From positions 62,001 through 126,000 of the forward strand of contig NZ_PXZO01000019.1 of assembly GCF_003013475.1 (NCBI RefSeq): a stretch of DNA of 64,000 nt. Direction: 5' to 3'. The notes beneath the pieces were generated by a model. That model was given only the letters and a program-made list of their open reading frames with translations, did no database searches and had not been told where the DNA came from. The first letter of the stretch is position 1; every line of letters begins with the position of its first letter. Made by a program: the position numbers and the translations under genes. The DNA comes from Brevibacillus porteri. GTDB taxonomy: Bacteria > Bacillota > Bacilli > Brevibacillales > Brevibacillaceae. Shown piece by piece: positions 19,838 to 28,198 of the stretch.

Positions 19838-21028
19838 CTACACACTTGTTTTCATACGAAGAATCCCGGATTGATCGATGGCAGCCACTGCCTCTAACAG
19901 GATTTCGGGAGGTTGAACGAGAGCAATTCGTACATACCCTTCTCCTTCTTCGCCGAAGGCACTTCCCGGAACGACCACGACTCCGGCTTTCTCCAGTACA
20001 GCGAAGGCAAACTCTCGTGACGTCCAGCCGTTCGGTACAGCTGCCCAGACGAACATGGTCGCCTTGGGAGATGGAATGCTCCATCCTGCCTGTGCCAATG
20101 CCCCCAGCAGCACATCACGCCGTTCTTGGTAAACGGGTGCGACTGTGTTTTTCCCACCCGATTCCCGATCCCTTCGCAAAGCCTCAATGGCCATTTGCTG
20201 TACAGGCAAAAAGACGCCGTAATCGATATTGGATTTTACAATCGCAAGCGGCTTAATGATGTCTGCATTCCCTACAACGTAAGCGATCCGGCAACCTGCC
20301 ATGTTAAAGCTCTTGGAAAACGAATTAAATTCGATTCCTACATCCTTCGCTCCTGACACTTGCAAAAAGCTCGGCGCTTGATAGCCGTCAAACACCATCT
20401 CCGAATATGCCAAATCATGAACCACGATAATGTCAAAACGCTTGGCAAAAGCCACGACCTCTTCAAAAAAGGCAAGGGTAGCGACCGCGGAAACCGGATT
20501 ATTCGGATAGTTCAGAATCATGAACGTAGCACGAGCGGCAATCTCCTCTGGAATGTCTGTCAGCTTTGGCAAAAATCCATTTTCTGCCCGCAGTGGCATC
20601 CGGTATGGGACAGCTCCCGCCAAATGAACGCTGCCTTCGTAGATCGGATACCCGGGATCAGGTACGAGGACGATATCTCCAGGATCGGTCCATGCCAAAG
20701 CAAAGTGAGCCAATCCATCCTGTGATCCCATCAAGGAATGAACCTCCCCATCTGGCGCCAGCTCCACCCCAAAACGACATTGATACCAGCGGGCGACCTC
20801 TTCTCGGAAGGCCGCCGTTCCGTCGCTCAATGGATAGCGAAAAGCAGTTGGTTGCTGGATGGCATGGATTAACGTTTGAAGGAGATTCTCGTCAGGCTGC
20901 TGATCAGGACTGCCGATGCTCAAGTCGTATACCGTTCTTGTTTTGGCAGCTTCCCTTTTGCGAGCCTCCATCTCTGAAAAAATATCGGCGGTAAGATGGT
21001 TCAGTCTTTTGGAAGGTTGGCGCATCAT
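19838..21028 (-). CDS. PLP-dependent aminotransferase, class I/II
   Basis: 396 residues from ATG 21028 (GGGAGG six bases upstream, overlapping the previous stop as ATGA). PLP-binding features are visible: NYPNNPVSAVA, VVHDLAYSEMVFDG, and the lysine in EFNSFSKSFNMAGCRIAYVVGN. It resembles the LL-diaminopimelate / aspartate aminotransferase-like group. The substrate is not settled; in context it is not adjacent to a clear amino-acid pathway. It is translationally coupled to the YusI-like gene. Confidence 0.88.
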   Translation of the reverse strand: MMRQPSKRLNHLTADIFSEMEARKREAAKTRTVYDLSIGSPDQQPDENLLQTLIHAIQQPTAFRYPLSDGTAAFREEVARWYQCRFGVELAPDGEVHSLMGSQDGLAHFALAWTDPGDIVLVPDPGYPIYEGSVHLAGAVPYRMPLRAENGFLPKLTDIPEEIAARATFMILNYPNNPVSAVATLAFFEEVVAFAKRFDIIVVHDLAYSEMVFDGYQAPSFLQVSGAKDVGIEFNSFSKSFNMAGCRIAYVVGNADIIKPLAIVKSNIDYGVFLPVQQMAIEALRRDRESGGKNTVAPVYQERRDVLLGALAQAGWSIPSPKATMFVWAAVPNGWTSREFAFAVLEKAGVVVVPGSAFGEEGEGYVRIALVQPPEILLEAVAAIDQSGILRMKTSV

Positions 21029-21390
21029 GCCTTCCCTCCCCATGCCTTCTCCAGTTCTTCTTCTTTGAAACCAAGGGTTACGGTACGATCGCTTGCAATA
21101 AGAGGCCGTTTGATCAGCTTGCCATTGGAAGCCAACAGTTCAAGCATTTCATCCTCTGACATCGCAGGAAGCTTGTCCTTCAAGCCTAGCTCGCGGTAAT
21201 GGACACCACTCACATTGAAAAACTTGCGTAAATCGAGACCGCTTGTCTGCCAAATTTGGCGTAGCTCTTCTTTGGACGGCGGTGCATCAACAATCGGAAT
21301 TTCTTCAAAGGTAATATTTTGATCCGTGAGCCATTTTTTCGCTTTGCGGCATGTATCACATTTATTGTACAGGTAGGCTTTCATCGTCAT
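21025..21390 (-). CDS. yusI: ArsC/Spx-family thiol protein (YusI-like)
   Basis: 121 residues, arsenate-reductase/Spx fold. The CxxC is CDTC near residue 11 (YLYNKCDTCRKAKKWL). KLIKRPLIASDRTVTLGFKEEE contains the conserved KRPL segment. Length and sequence are closest to YusI-type proteins, which neighbour gcvH in B. subtilis, rather than to Spx itself. The activity is unproven; a thiol-redox or glutaredoxin-linked role is likely. It is the first gene of the yusI-aminotransferase-TlpA-gcvH operon. Confidence 0.8.
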   Translation of the reverse strand: MTMKAYLYNKCDTCRKAKKWLTDQNITFEEIPIVDAPPSKEELRQIWQTSGLDLRKFFNVSGVHYRELGLKDKLPAMSEDEMLELLASNGKLIKRPLIASDRTVTLGFKEEELEKAWGGKA

Positions 21391-21448
21391 ATGTATTTCC
21401 TCGCTTTCGGTTTATGTCGTCGTTTCTTTCATTGTAAAAGAAGTACAC

Positions 21449-22297
21449 CTAGCGGACAACGGTTACCGTATTGTAAAACGTCACGCCAGATCCTGCAGTT
21501 TCCGGCACTTCAATCAGCAAGTAGTTATTAAGTATGGAACGATCTGCCCCTTGTCCAAATTCATATGTTTGATAATGGACGAGCATTTCTTCCACCCAGA
21601 TTCTAATTCCCTCAATCTCCACCGAATCTGTTTCGCTCTGGGATGTTTTGATCAAGAGATAGGTTTTGCCATTTAGAGCGGTGTTAAATGTATGGCCCTG
21701 ACTATTTTGAATAAGCGGCTTGGCCCACGCTTGGATTTGCAAATCGGCTTCGGCTAGCTCCATCACACGATAGGTTGGATACATATCTTCCGGCAGCAGG
21801 TCTTGCTCTTGCTCCACATCCGTCCTATATCCAGCCGTCATGTTGTACCTTTCTACCGTCCACATTTGCCGATGATTACTCCTTTTTTTCATCGTCACCT
21901 CGTACAGCATACCGTCTGTCGTCGCTACAAGAATTCTCCTGGGATTTAATTGACTGCCTATCGTTTGAAAGCTCTCGATTTCCGTTTTCAACTCACTCTG
22001 CACAAAACGGCGGAGAACTTTTTTGTAGTTATGGTTGTCCGGATCTTTTTGCATTTGTAACAGCTCAGCTTCGTTATACTCGAGGCCCACACCCTTGTCG
22101 TCTGTCCAATCAAACGCTTCAACAACGGCGTCACGGTCCACCAACTTCTGACTCGCTTGTGTGGAAGTAACCGGCGTTTCAAGTGCTGCTTTTTTCGTAT
22201 TCATATTTCCGATCTGCTTTGCCCCGATTTCGTACATCCCCCACATGCAACCGATTAGCACCATCGCTACCCAAAAAGAATGCAACCAGACTCGCAT
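21449..22297 (-). CDS. hypothetical membrane-anchored extracytoplasmic protein
   Basis: 282 residues. An N-terminal uncleaved signal or anchor (VWLHSFWVAMVLIGCMWGMYEIGA) is followed by a soluble domain with no recognised family. RRILVATTDGMLYEVTMKKRSNHRQMW and the final VPETAGSGVTFYNTVTVVR suggest beta strands. GGAGG precedes ATG 22297. It lies 58 bases before the YusI-like gene and could share its transcript. Confidence 0.7.
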   Translation of the reverse strand: MRVWLHSFWVAMVLIGCMWGMYEIGAKQIGNMNTKKAALETPVTSTQASQKLVDRDAVVEAFDWTDDKGVGLEYNEAELLQMQKDPDNHNYKKVLRRFVQSELKTEIESFQTIGSQLNPRRILVATTDGMLYEVTMKKRSNHRQMWTVERYNMTAGYRTDVEQEQDLLPEDMYPTYRVMELAEADLQIQAWAKPLIQNSQGHTFNTALNGKTYLLIKTSQSETDSVEIEGIRIWVEEMLVHYQTYEFGQGADRSILNNYLLIEVPETAGSGVTFYNTVTVVR

Positions 22298-22335
22298 ACC
22301 TCTGCCTCCTCACGTATTCAACGTGCTAAACAAAA

Positions 22336-22368
22336 ACGACAGCCATCACTGTCTTCTGGCTGTCGTTC
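22336..22368 (-). terminator. terminator after the 63-residue gene
   Basis: AACGACAGCCA (22336-22346) and TGGCTGTCGTT (22358-22368), with TTTTTG following on the minus strand. Confidence 0.85.
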
Positions 22369-22380
22369 ATACGTAAGCTG

Positions 22381-22572
22381 CTATTGCGACATGTTGCTTT
22401 CATTGCGCCTGCTTTTCGCAGTCTCTTCTTCATTCGTCCGAGCATCCGGATTTACCTGCCACATTTGCGAAAGCGGCGAGAAGGGCACCCCTAGTTGTTT
22501 GGCATTCTGGTCTTCCTCAGCCTCAGCCAGTGTCCCGGTTAAAGGCATGGTGTACTCAATATGCTCATCCAT
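22381..22572 (-). CDS. hypothetical small acidic protein
   Basis: 63 residues from ATG 22572, with AAGGAGG eight bases upstream. It is hydrophilic and acidic (GTLAEAEEDQNAKQLGVPFS), without membrane segments or cysteines. No family is recognised. It lies 47 bases after the DUF2797 gene in the same direction and ends at a strong terminator, so it is likely expressed. Confidence 0.6.
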   Translation of the reverse strand: MDEHIEYTMPLTGTLAEAEEDQNAKQLGVPFSPLSQMWQVNPDARTNEEETAKSRRNESNMSQ

Positions 22573-22619
22573 CTGCCCATCCTCCTTCACATGTCCTAGT
22601 GTGAGGAGTTTGCACGTCA

Positions 22620-23435
22620 TTATGCAGACGGTTTTGCTTTGATCTCGACTTGGTAGCCAGCGTGCTTTCTCGTCTGGAATACACCATTGTCAAAAATCAA
22701 ATACTGTGCTTTCACACCGATCAATCGCCCGCCGAGCTGTTCTTCTTTATCGAGTGTCTTGGAATTAATTTTATCTAGTGACTCCAAGATCGGATAGGCA
22801 ATATCTACCCATTCGTCCTCGCGATATTGGAATGCTTTAAACTGTTCAGGAAAATGACCGTACACTTCGTCACGCATGGCGAGCAAGTCAATTTCCTTCA
22901 CATCTCCCTTGAGCATTTTGCGCCAGTTGGTCTTGTCCGGCAAAAACTGACTCAAATGGAATTCAAGCTCCCCAGCCATCCGACGAGTGGGAAGCTCCGC
23001 AATCGGAATCGCGCGAATCGCACCTTGATCCACCCAGCGTCTCAATTCATTATGCTTGCGAGTCAATCCTACCTTTATATCACTCGATACTGCCAGATAG
23101 ACAAAATGAGGAATCATGCAATATCTCTCGCCGAAGCTCTCGTCCCGGCAAGTCCCCAAGTCAAAATGACATTCATGCGGCTTGACGATGCACAAGTCAT
23201 TTTCTGGCAGTTTGGTAAAACAGGGATAGCAATACCCGCTGTTAAACGTCTTGTTTGTTTTGCGGCCACAGGCAATGCAATTTTTTTCGCCCAAAAACGA
23301 AATCGTCAATTCACTGCCCAGCCATTCATTAAGCGGAAGGCGATCTTCACCGATATTCAAATAGTAGTCTACCGGCTTGTCCCCTCCATGGTACTCGTGT
23401 GTTAGTCCTTGCAAAATACCGCGGAGTTCCACCAA
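22620..23435 (-). CDS. DUF2797 family zinc-finger-like protein
   Basis: 271 residues. Cysteine pairs NCIACGRKT and YCYPCF, then HECHFDLGTC and RYC, fit the DUF2797 pattern and suggest a bound metal. The middle part VYLAVSSDIKVGLTRKHNELRRWVDQGA recalls GIY-YIG-like YLxxSxxIKVGxT strands. No biochemical role is established for the family. It begins a two-gene unit with the 63-residue protein. Confidence 0.78.
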   Translation of the reverse strand: MVELRGILQGLTHEYHGGDKPVDYYLNIGEDRLPLNEWLGSELTISFLGEKNCIACGRKTNKTFNSGYCYPCFTKLPENDLCIVKPHECHFDLGTCRDESFGERYCMIPHFVYLAVSSDIKVGLTRKHNELRRWVDQGAIRAIPIAELPTRRMAGELEFHLSQFLPDKTNWRKMLKGDVKEIDLLAMRDEVYGHFPEQFKAFQYREDEWVDIAYPILESLDKINSKTLDKEEQLGGRLIGVKAQYLIFDNGVFQTRKHAGYQVEIKAKPSA

Positions 23436-23573
23436 ACTCTCTCCTCTCCTATGTACGGTTCTTCCATTTTAACATAACCGCCACCTACTCTGACCGCTGT
23501 TTTCTTTTGGTAGCATGTTTTCCCTGGCAGGAGGTGAACCTAATCACATCCCAGAAGAAGGAGGCGATTGTTC

Positions 23574-24275
23574 ATGCGCAAATGCATACGGTACGCCTTG
23601 CTTTTCGCCTGCCTTCTTGGCTACGGCACTCTACCTACCTTTGCCCAGCAAACACTACCTTCGTATGAGCCGATCCACAGAATCGACACAGAGAAAAAGG
23701 TCGTCGCCCTCACTTTTGATGATGGGCCGGATGCTATCTACACGCCCAAAATTCTTGAGGTGCTGCACCAGTACAATGTTCGCGCTACGTTTTTTGTCCT
23801 TGGCTCACAAGTGGACAAGCATCCAAAGGTCATGCAGTGGATTTACAAGGCCGGGCATGAAATCGGCAACCACGGCTACCACCATTTTGACCTGAACAAG
23901 CTGACCGAGCATGAAGTGTACGAAGACATCAAGCATGCAGAGCGCTCCATTTTGAAGACGACCGGCATTTTGGCGCAATACTACCGTCCACCCTACGGCA
24001 TCCTGACACATGACGTCATGAATGCGGTTCAATCCAGTGGCTACGACATCATTCACTGGTCCATTGATCCTCGTGATTGGTCTTTGGCACGCACGGCTAA
24101 TGTCATTGCCAAAAGCGTCAAAAGCAATGTCTCCTCCGGGGATATCATCCTGTTTCATGATGGGGGTCTGAACCAACGGCAAACAGTCGCTGCGCTTCGG
24201 GAGCTCATCACGGATTTGCGTTCGCAGGGCTATCGGTTTGTCACGGTCAGTCAATTGTTGGATGCAGCAAAATAA
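23574..24275 (+). CDS. polysaccharide deacetylase, exported
   Basis: 233 residues from ATG 23574 (AAGGAGG nine bases upstream). A signal peptide ending near TFAQQ is followed by a NodB domain: motif 1 TFDDGPDAIYTPKIL, metal-binding HEIGNHGYHHF, the RPPYG motif, WSIDPRDW and FHDGG. All catalytic residues are present, so it should deacetylate a cell-wall or capsule polymer. The C-terminal GYRFVTVSQLLDAAK parallels the partial gene at 1-214. A large hairpin terminator follows. Confidence 0.93.
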   Translation: MRKCIRYALLFACLLGYGTLPTFAQQTLPSYEPIHRIDTEKKVVALTFDDGPDAIYTPKILEVLHQYNVRATFFVLGSQVDKHPKVMQWIYKAGHEIGNHGYHHFDLNKLTEHEVYEDIKHAERSILKTTGILAQYYRPPYGILTHDVMNAVQSSGYDIIHWSIDPRDWSLARTANVIAKSVKSNVSSGDIILFHDGGLNQRQTVAALRELITDLRSQGYRFVTVSQLLDAAK

Positions 24276-24278
24276 TAC

Positions 24279-24334
24279 GGCACCAGTGCCTCGTTTTTCA
24301 TGAAACGAAACGAAGCAACTGGTGCCTTTTTTTT
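24279..24334 (+). terminator. terminator of the polysaccharide deacetylase gene
   Basis: GGCACCAGT (24279-24287) and ACTGGTGCC (24318-24326), with an inner CGTTT/AAACG pairing and eight Ts. It overlaps the end of the convergent ATPase gene. Confidence 0.85.
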
Positions 24335-25061
24335 ACGCCAATACCTTGCCCAAGAACGAGCGTAAGCGATCGTTACTGCTGTTGCCAAAAACCTCGCTGG
24401 GATGACCTTCTGCCATGATGATACCCTGATCCATAAAAATGATGCGGTCGCCCACTTCCTTGGCAAAATTCATTTCGTGTGTAACGACTACCATTGTCAT
24501 GCCTTCTTTGGCTAAATTTTTGATGACGGCAAGCACCTCTCCTACCAGCTCCGGGTCTAGGGCGGATGTCGGCTCATCAAACAGCATAACCTTTGGATTC
24601 ATGGCGAGCGCCCTTGCGATTGCGACTCGTTGCATCTGCCCGCCAGACAGCCGCTCGGGATACACATCGGCCTTATCCTGGAGCCCCACCTTCTGCAAGA
24701 GAACCAAGCCTTGCTTGCGGGCTTCTTCCTGGGACATTTTCTTCACTTTTACAGGGGCCAGCATGACGTTTTCCAGCACCGTTTTATGCGGAAAGAGATT
24801 AAAGCGCTGAAAGACCATCCCGACCTCTTCTCTGACTTTATTAATATCGGTCTTGGGGTCTGACAAATCATGTCCGTTGATGACAATCCTTCCGCCGCTC
24901 ATTTCCTCCAGCTGATTCAAGCAACGTAAAAACGTGCTCTTGCCCGAGCCAGACGGACCAATGACACAGACTACTTCCTTTTCTGCTACCTGAGTCGTAA
25001 TGCCTTTCAACACTTTCAGATCGCCGTAGTTCTTCGTCAAATCCGACACCTGTATAATCAT
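24333..25061 (-). CDS. glnQ: polar amino-acid ABC transporter ATP-binding protein
   Basis: 242 residues. Walker A is GPSGSGKST, the Q-loop region is [15 protein letters not shown], the signature is [15 protein letters not shown] and Walker B is [14 protein letters not shown], all typical of the GlnQ/HisP group that drives uptake of glutamine, cystine or other polar amino acids. No permease or binding-protein gene is adjacent, so the partner must be encoded elsewhere. The symbol marks the family, not a proven substrate. Confidence 0.88.
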   Translation of the reverse strand: MIIQVSDLTKNYGDLKVLKGITTQVAEKEVVCVIGPSGSGKSTFLRCLNQLEEMSGGRIVINGHDLSDPKTDINKVREEVGMVFQRFNLFPHKTVLENVMLAPVKVKKMSQEEARKQGLVLLQKVGLQDKADVYPERLSGGQMQRVAIARALAMNPKVMLFDEPTSALDPELVGEVLAVIKNLAKEGMTMVVVTHEMNFAKEVGDRIIFMDQGIIMAEGHPSEVFGNSSNDRLRSFLGKVLA

Positions 25062-25238
25062 TTGTCTGTCCCCCTATTGCGATAAAACAAGCTTGTAGTT
25101 CTTGTGATTTCATTTTACCGCAATAGTCAAAAGATTGCATGAATTTACTATCAGCCTACCTCATTCCCATTTTTTCCAGTGCTAGTCCTATGCGTAACTC
25201 TGCCCTCGACGGCTCATGCTAAGTGTGAGGTGGTTTTC

Positions 25239-26204
25239 ATGCATCGAAAAAAATGGGTCGCGCTCGTAATCGTACTGGTCGTTTTTCTATTAGGGCTTTT
25301 GGTGGAGGGTATTTACGGGACTTATACAGATCTCGTCGACCATCCTGGGTTCGCTTGGGAAGAAAATGTGGTATCGGGCTATGGCAACAGCAAAATTGTG
25401 CAGCTATTTGTAAACGGCGTTATTTCGGGGCAACAAAATAACGCCGGGCTGCCTTCGATGACGGAGCTATTGACTGAACAGCTACGCCGAATTGAAGAGG
25501 ATGAGATGGTGAAAGCCGTGGTCCTTCGCATTGATAGTCCAGGGGGAGAGGTCGTCGCTACCGATGAACTGCACAGACGCTTGCTGCGGCTCAAGCAGGT
25601 TCGCAATCTTCCTATTGTCGTCAGCATGGGTTCCACAGCAGCGTCAGGCGGCTATTACTTGGCCACAACAGGCGATGCGATTTTTGCCAATCCCAACACA
25701 CTAACCGGCAGCCTCGGCGTCATTTTCAATCTGTTTAACTATAGTGAAGCTGCGAACAAGCTAGGTGTACATCAATACGCGATCAAAAGCGGACGCTTCA
25801 AGGACATCGGCAGTCCAGCCCGGCCACTGACGGACCCAGAACGGCACATTTTCCAAACACTCGTCAACGAAAGCTACAACAATTTCGTCGACGTCATCGT
25901 CAAGGGCCGCAACCTCTCCCGTCAACGCGTGCTGGAAATCGCTGACGGCCGTGTCTATTCCGGTGAGCAAGCAAAACGCTTGGGGCTCATCGATGAATTC
26001 GGCGATTTGGAGGAAGCGACACGCTATGCCCTCTCTTTGTCTGGAGAAAAAGAAGCCATGGTCATACGCTATGCGGACCAACTCTCCATCAGCAAGCTGT
26101 TATTCAGCATGAAGCAGTATTGGTCGAATCCTGATCCGCTTGGTCTCAATCGAATATGGGACCGCCAAAGTTCACCTCGCCTGCTGTATCAGTTCATGCC
26201 TTAG
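25239..26204 (+). CDS. sppA: signal peptide peptidase SppA
   Basis: 321 residues from ATG 25239 (GTGAGGTGG upstream; the frame is open further left without a site). An N-terminal membrane anchor (ALVIVLVVFLLGLLVEG) is followed by an S49 protease domain. The nucleophile serine is in GSTAASGGYYLA and the general-base lysine is in AIKSGRFKDIGSP. It degrades leftover signal peptides in the membrane and in Bacillus helps resist cationic peptides. It is followed 30 bases later by yteJ, as in B. subtilis. Confidence 0.95.
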   Translation: MHRKKWVALVIVLVVFLLGLLVEGIYGTYTDLVDHPGFAWEENVVSGYGNSKIVQLFVNGVISGQQNNAGLPSMTELLTEQLRRIEEDEMVKAVVLRIDSPGGEVVATDELHRRLLRLKQVRNLPIVVSMGSTAASGGYYLATTGDAIFANPNTLTGSLGVIFNLFNYSEAANKLGVHQYAIKSGRFKDIGSPARPLTDPERHIFQTLVNESYNNFVDVIVKGRNLSRQRVLEIADGRVYSGEQAKRLGLIDEFGDLEEATRYALSLSGEKEAMVIRYADQLSISKLLFSMKQYWSNPDPLGLNRIWDRQSSPRLLYQFMP

Positions 26205-26234
26205 CCTGTTAAAACAAAAAAGGAGTGGCTTCTT

Positions 26235-26726
26235 ATGAACCAGCTTCCCGACGAAGAAAAAGCACATGATCCTGATTCCCTTGATCCATATTCAGAAGCA
26301 CAACCACAACATTTGTATGCTGGCTTCTGGATTCGTGTGGTGGCGTCGCTCCTTGATTCGATGTTCTTGATCGGCATTAGCTACCTCATTTTCAATCCAT
26401 TACGACGTTTTTTTGCCGTTCCATACGCCTCTTTTCATTTCATCGATTTGGTAGAGGCGTTGTTTGATCTCCTCTATATGATCTTGCTGACCTGGTGGAC
26501 CGGACAAACCTTGGGAAAGCTGATCACAGGCATCCGTGTCATCAGTGCCAGACAGGCGCGAGGCAATCTGTCTGGCGGACAGGTATTTTTACGAGAAGTC
26601 ATCGGCAAATTCGTCGCTTCACTCGTATTCGGACTGGGCTATCTATGGGTTGCATGGCACCCACGTAAGCAAGGCTGGCATGATCTGATCGCCAAAACGT
26701 ATGTCATCCGGGATCGTCGACCATAA
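26235..26726 (+). CDS. yteJ: RDD-family membrane protein (YteJ)
   Basis: 163 residues. The RDD domain is visible from about residue 30: FWIRVVASLLDSMFLIGISYLIF, then FDLLYMILLTWWTGQTLGKLITGIRVI, and a third segment FVASLVFGLGYLWVAWHPRKQGWHDLIAKTYVI. It contains the conserved R, D and K/H residues of the family. In B. subtilis yteJ follows sppA and modulates SppA activity. GGAG lies nine bases before ATG 26235. Confidence 0.9.
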   Translation: MNQLPDEEKAHDPDSLDPYSEAQPQHLYAGFWIRVVASLLDSMFLIGISYLIFNPLRRFFAVPYASFHFIDLVEALFDLLYMILLTWWTGQTLGKLITGIRVISARQARGNLSGGQVFLREVIGKFVASLVFGLGYLWVAWHPRKQGWHDLIAKTYVIRDRRP

Positions 26727-26755
26727 CCTCCGCTCTATAGCGGGGGTTTTATTTT
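26727..26755 (+). terminator. terminator of sppA-yteJ
   Basis: CCTCCGCT (26727-26734) pairs with AGCGGGGG (26739-26746), four-base loop, then TTTTATTTTT. Confidence 0.85.
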
Positions 26756-26842
26756 TGCATCCTTGGTCCCTATTTTTGTAGGAGCTTCCTGCCGATACCA
26801 TTACCAACAAGGCAGATCCTATCCAACCGAGGAGGAAGATAC

Positions 26843-27853
26843 ATGCGAAAACAGAAAGTAACCAGCATCCTCGCCCTGAGCCTTTCGCTGGCTCTGCTCG
26901 GCCACGTTGCCCCTGTCCTTCCTGTTTCAGCTGCATCTGCTGCCCCTCAAGCAGCAGCCGTTAAAACGAATGTCGTTTATAACCTTCAGCTAGGAATGAG
27001 CACAGCACAGGTAGAACAAATATTAGGCAAGCCTGCCCGCATTGATCCAAGTCATACGGGCGTGGAATGGTGGATTTACAATCAAGATTTGAACAACTAT
27101 ATTCAAGTCGGCCTGCAAAACGGCAAAGTCGTGACGTTGTTTACCAATGGAGCCAAGCTGAATCTGAATGGCATCACGATTGGCTCTACTACAAAAGACC
27201 TACAAAACAGCTGGGGTGCACCGCAAAATACGCTGACGATCAACCCGAGTCTGCGTATCCAAAAAAATACCCTTACTCATCCGACCTATCTCCAAAACAA
27301 TCAGGCGATCACCTTCTCTATCGATCAGCTGGGTGGAAATAAGGTCGCAGGGGTGCGCATCTCTACTCCTGAGCATTTTGCCACTATTGCGATTGGCTTG
27401 ATGTATCCCATTTCCTATACGAAATTACCTGAACTGCCGAAACTGACAGACGCACAGATGAAGCAGGCAGCGCTCGCATACGAGAAACAAAATTTGGACT
27501 TGCTCAACGTGGCAAGGCAACGTGCCAAGCTGCCCGTTATCACGTGGGATGAACAAGTTGCAGCAGTGGCCAGAGCACACAGCCAAGACATGGCCCAGAA
27601 TAACTTTTTCAACCATACCTCCCCATCTACGGGAAGTCCGTTTGATCGTTTGAAGCAAGCCAGCATTCGTTACAGCGCAGCTGGTGAAAACATTGCCTAC
27701 GGACAGCTAGACGGGATCGAAGCCCACATGAGCTGGATGAACTCCGCAGGGCATCGTCAAAACTTGCTCTCTCCAAATTTCAAGCAGCTCGGCGTCGGTA
27801 TCCTGATCAAAGATGGCCGCCCATATTTCACCCAAAATTTTGTCACCCGCTAA
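26843..27853 (+). CDS. exported CAP-domain protein with CAP-associated N-terminal domain
   Basis: 336 residues. The signal peptide ends near VSAASA. Residues about 45-190 (NLQLGMSTAQVEQILGKPARIDPS...) fit the CAP-associated N-terminal domain with two repeats of the LG.s...v...G.P pattern. Residues about 210-335 form a CAP/SCP domain, with AVARAHSQDMAQNNFFNHTSP, AGENIAYG and WMNSAGHRQNLLSPNFKQLGVG carrying the usual His and Glu residues. Bacterial CAP proteins are secreted and of mostly unknown function. GAGGAGG precedes the ATG. It is a single-gene unit with a strong terminator. Confidence 0.92.
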   Translation: MRKQKVTSILALSLSLALLGHVAPVLPVSAASAAPQAAAVKTNVVYNLQLGMSTAQVEQILGKPARIDPSHTGVEWWIYNQDLNNYIQVGLQNGKVVTLFTNGAKLNLNGITIGSTTKDLQNSWGAPQNTLTINPSLRIQKNTLTHPTYLQNNQAITFSIDQLGGNKVAGVRISTPEHFATIAIGLMYPISYTKLPELPKLTDAQMKQAALAYEKQNLDLLNVARQRAKLPVITWDEQVAAVARAHSQDMAQNNFFNHTSPSTGSPFDRLKQASIRYSAAGENIAYGQLDGIEAHMSWMNSAGHRQNLLSPNFKQLGVGILIKDGRPYFTQNFVTR

Positions 27854-27862
27854 CACTACAGC

Positions 27863-27899
27863 AAAAAGACACGCCTTCGTAAGTGGCGTGTCTTTTTTT
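27863..27899 (+). terminator. terminator of the CAP-domain gene
   Basis: AAAAAGACACGCC (27863-27875) and GGCGTGTCTTTTT (27885-27897). It may also end the minus-strand 48-residue gene that stops at 27919. Confidence 0.9.
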
Positions 27900-27918
27900 C
27901 GTGAACACAAGGGCAAAG

Positions 27919-28065
27919 CTATGGCTGCGAAGTTGCATTTGTAGTGGCAGGTGCAGACGGTGTCGGAGCCTGGCCGTCATCTGAGAAAAACGGGATGATT
28001 ACCAGACTGAGCACGAAAAATAAGATCCAGGCAATGCCTCTTCTGAAAATGCATGGTGTCAGCAT
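27919..28065 (-). CDS. 48-residue single-pass membrane protein
   Basis: Minus strand: GAAGGGG seven bases before ATG 28063-28065, reading MLTPCIFRRGIAWILFFVLS then LVIIPFFSDDGQAPTPSAPA and TTNATSQP, TAG at 27919. One hydrophobic helix is preceded by a basic stretch (RR) and followed by a Pro/Thr/Ala-rich tail, giving the form of a small membrane protein with an external tail. No family is recognised. Confidence 0.6.
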   Translation of the reverse strand: MLTPCIFRRGIAWILFFVLSLVIIPFFSDDGQAPTPSAPATTNATSQP

Positions 28066-28156
28066 CGGGTAACCCCTTCCAATCATGCTGTTCTACTTAC
28101 TATTCATACGCTTCCCACCTTGATGCCCGTTTATGCTTTTTTGGGCAAAAAAATAA

Positions 28157-28184
28157 AAGCCTCGCCAAAAGCTTGGCGAAGCTT
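28157..28184 (-). terminator. terminator of the MFS gene
   Basis: AAGCCTCGCC (28157-28166) and GGCGAAGCTT (28175-28184), followed by a T-rich run on the minus strand. Confidence 0.8.
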
Positions 28185-28198
28185 ATCCATCCTTGTTT

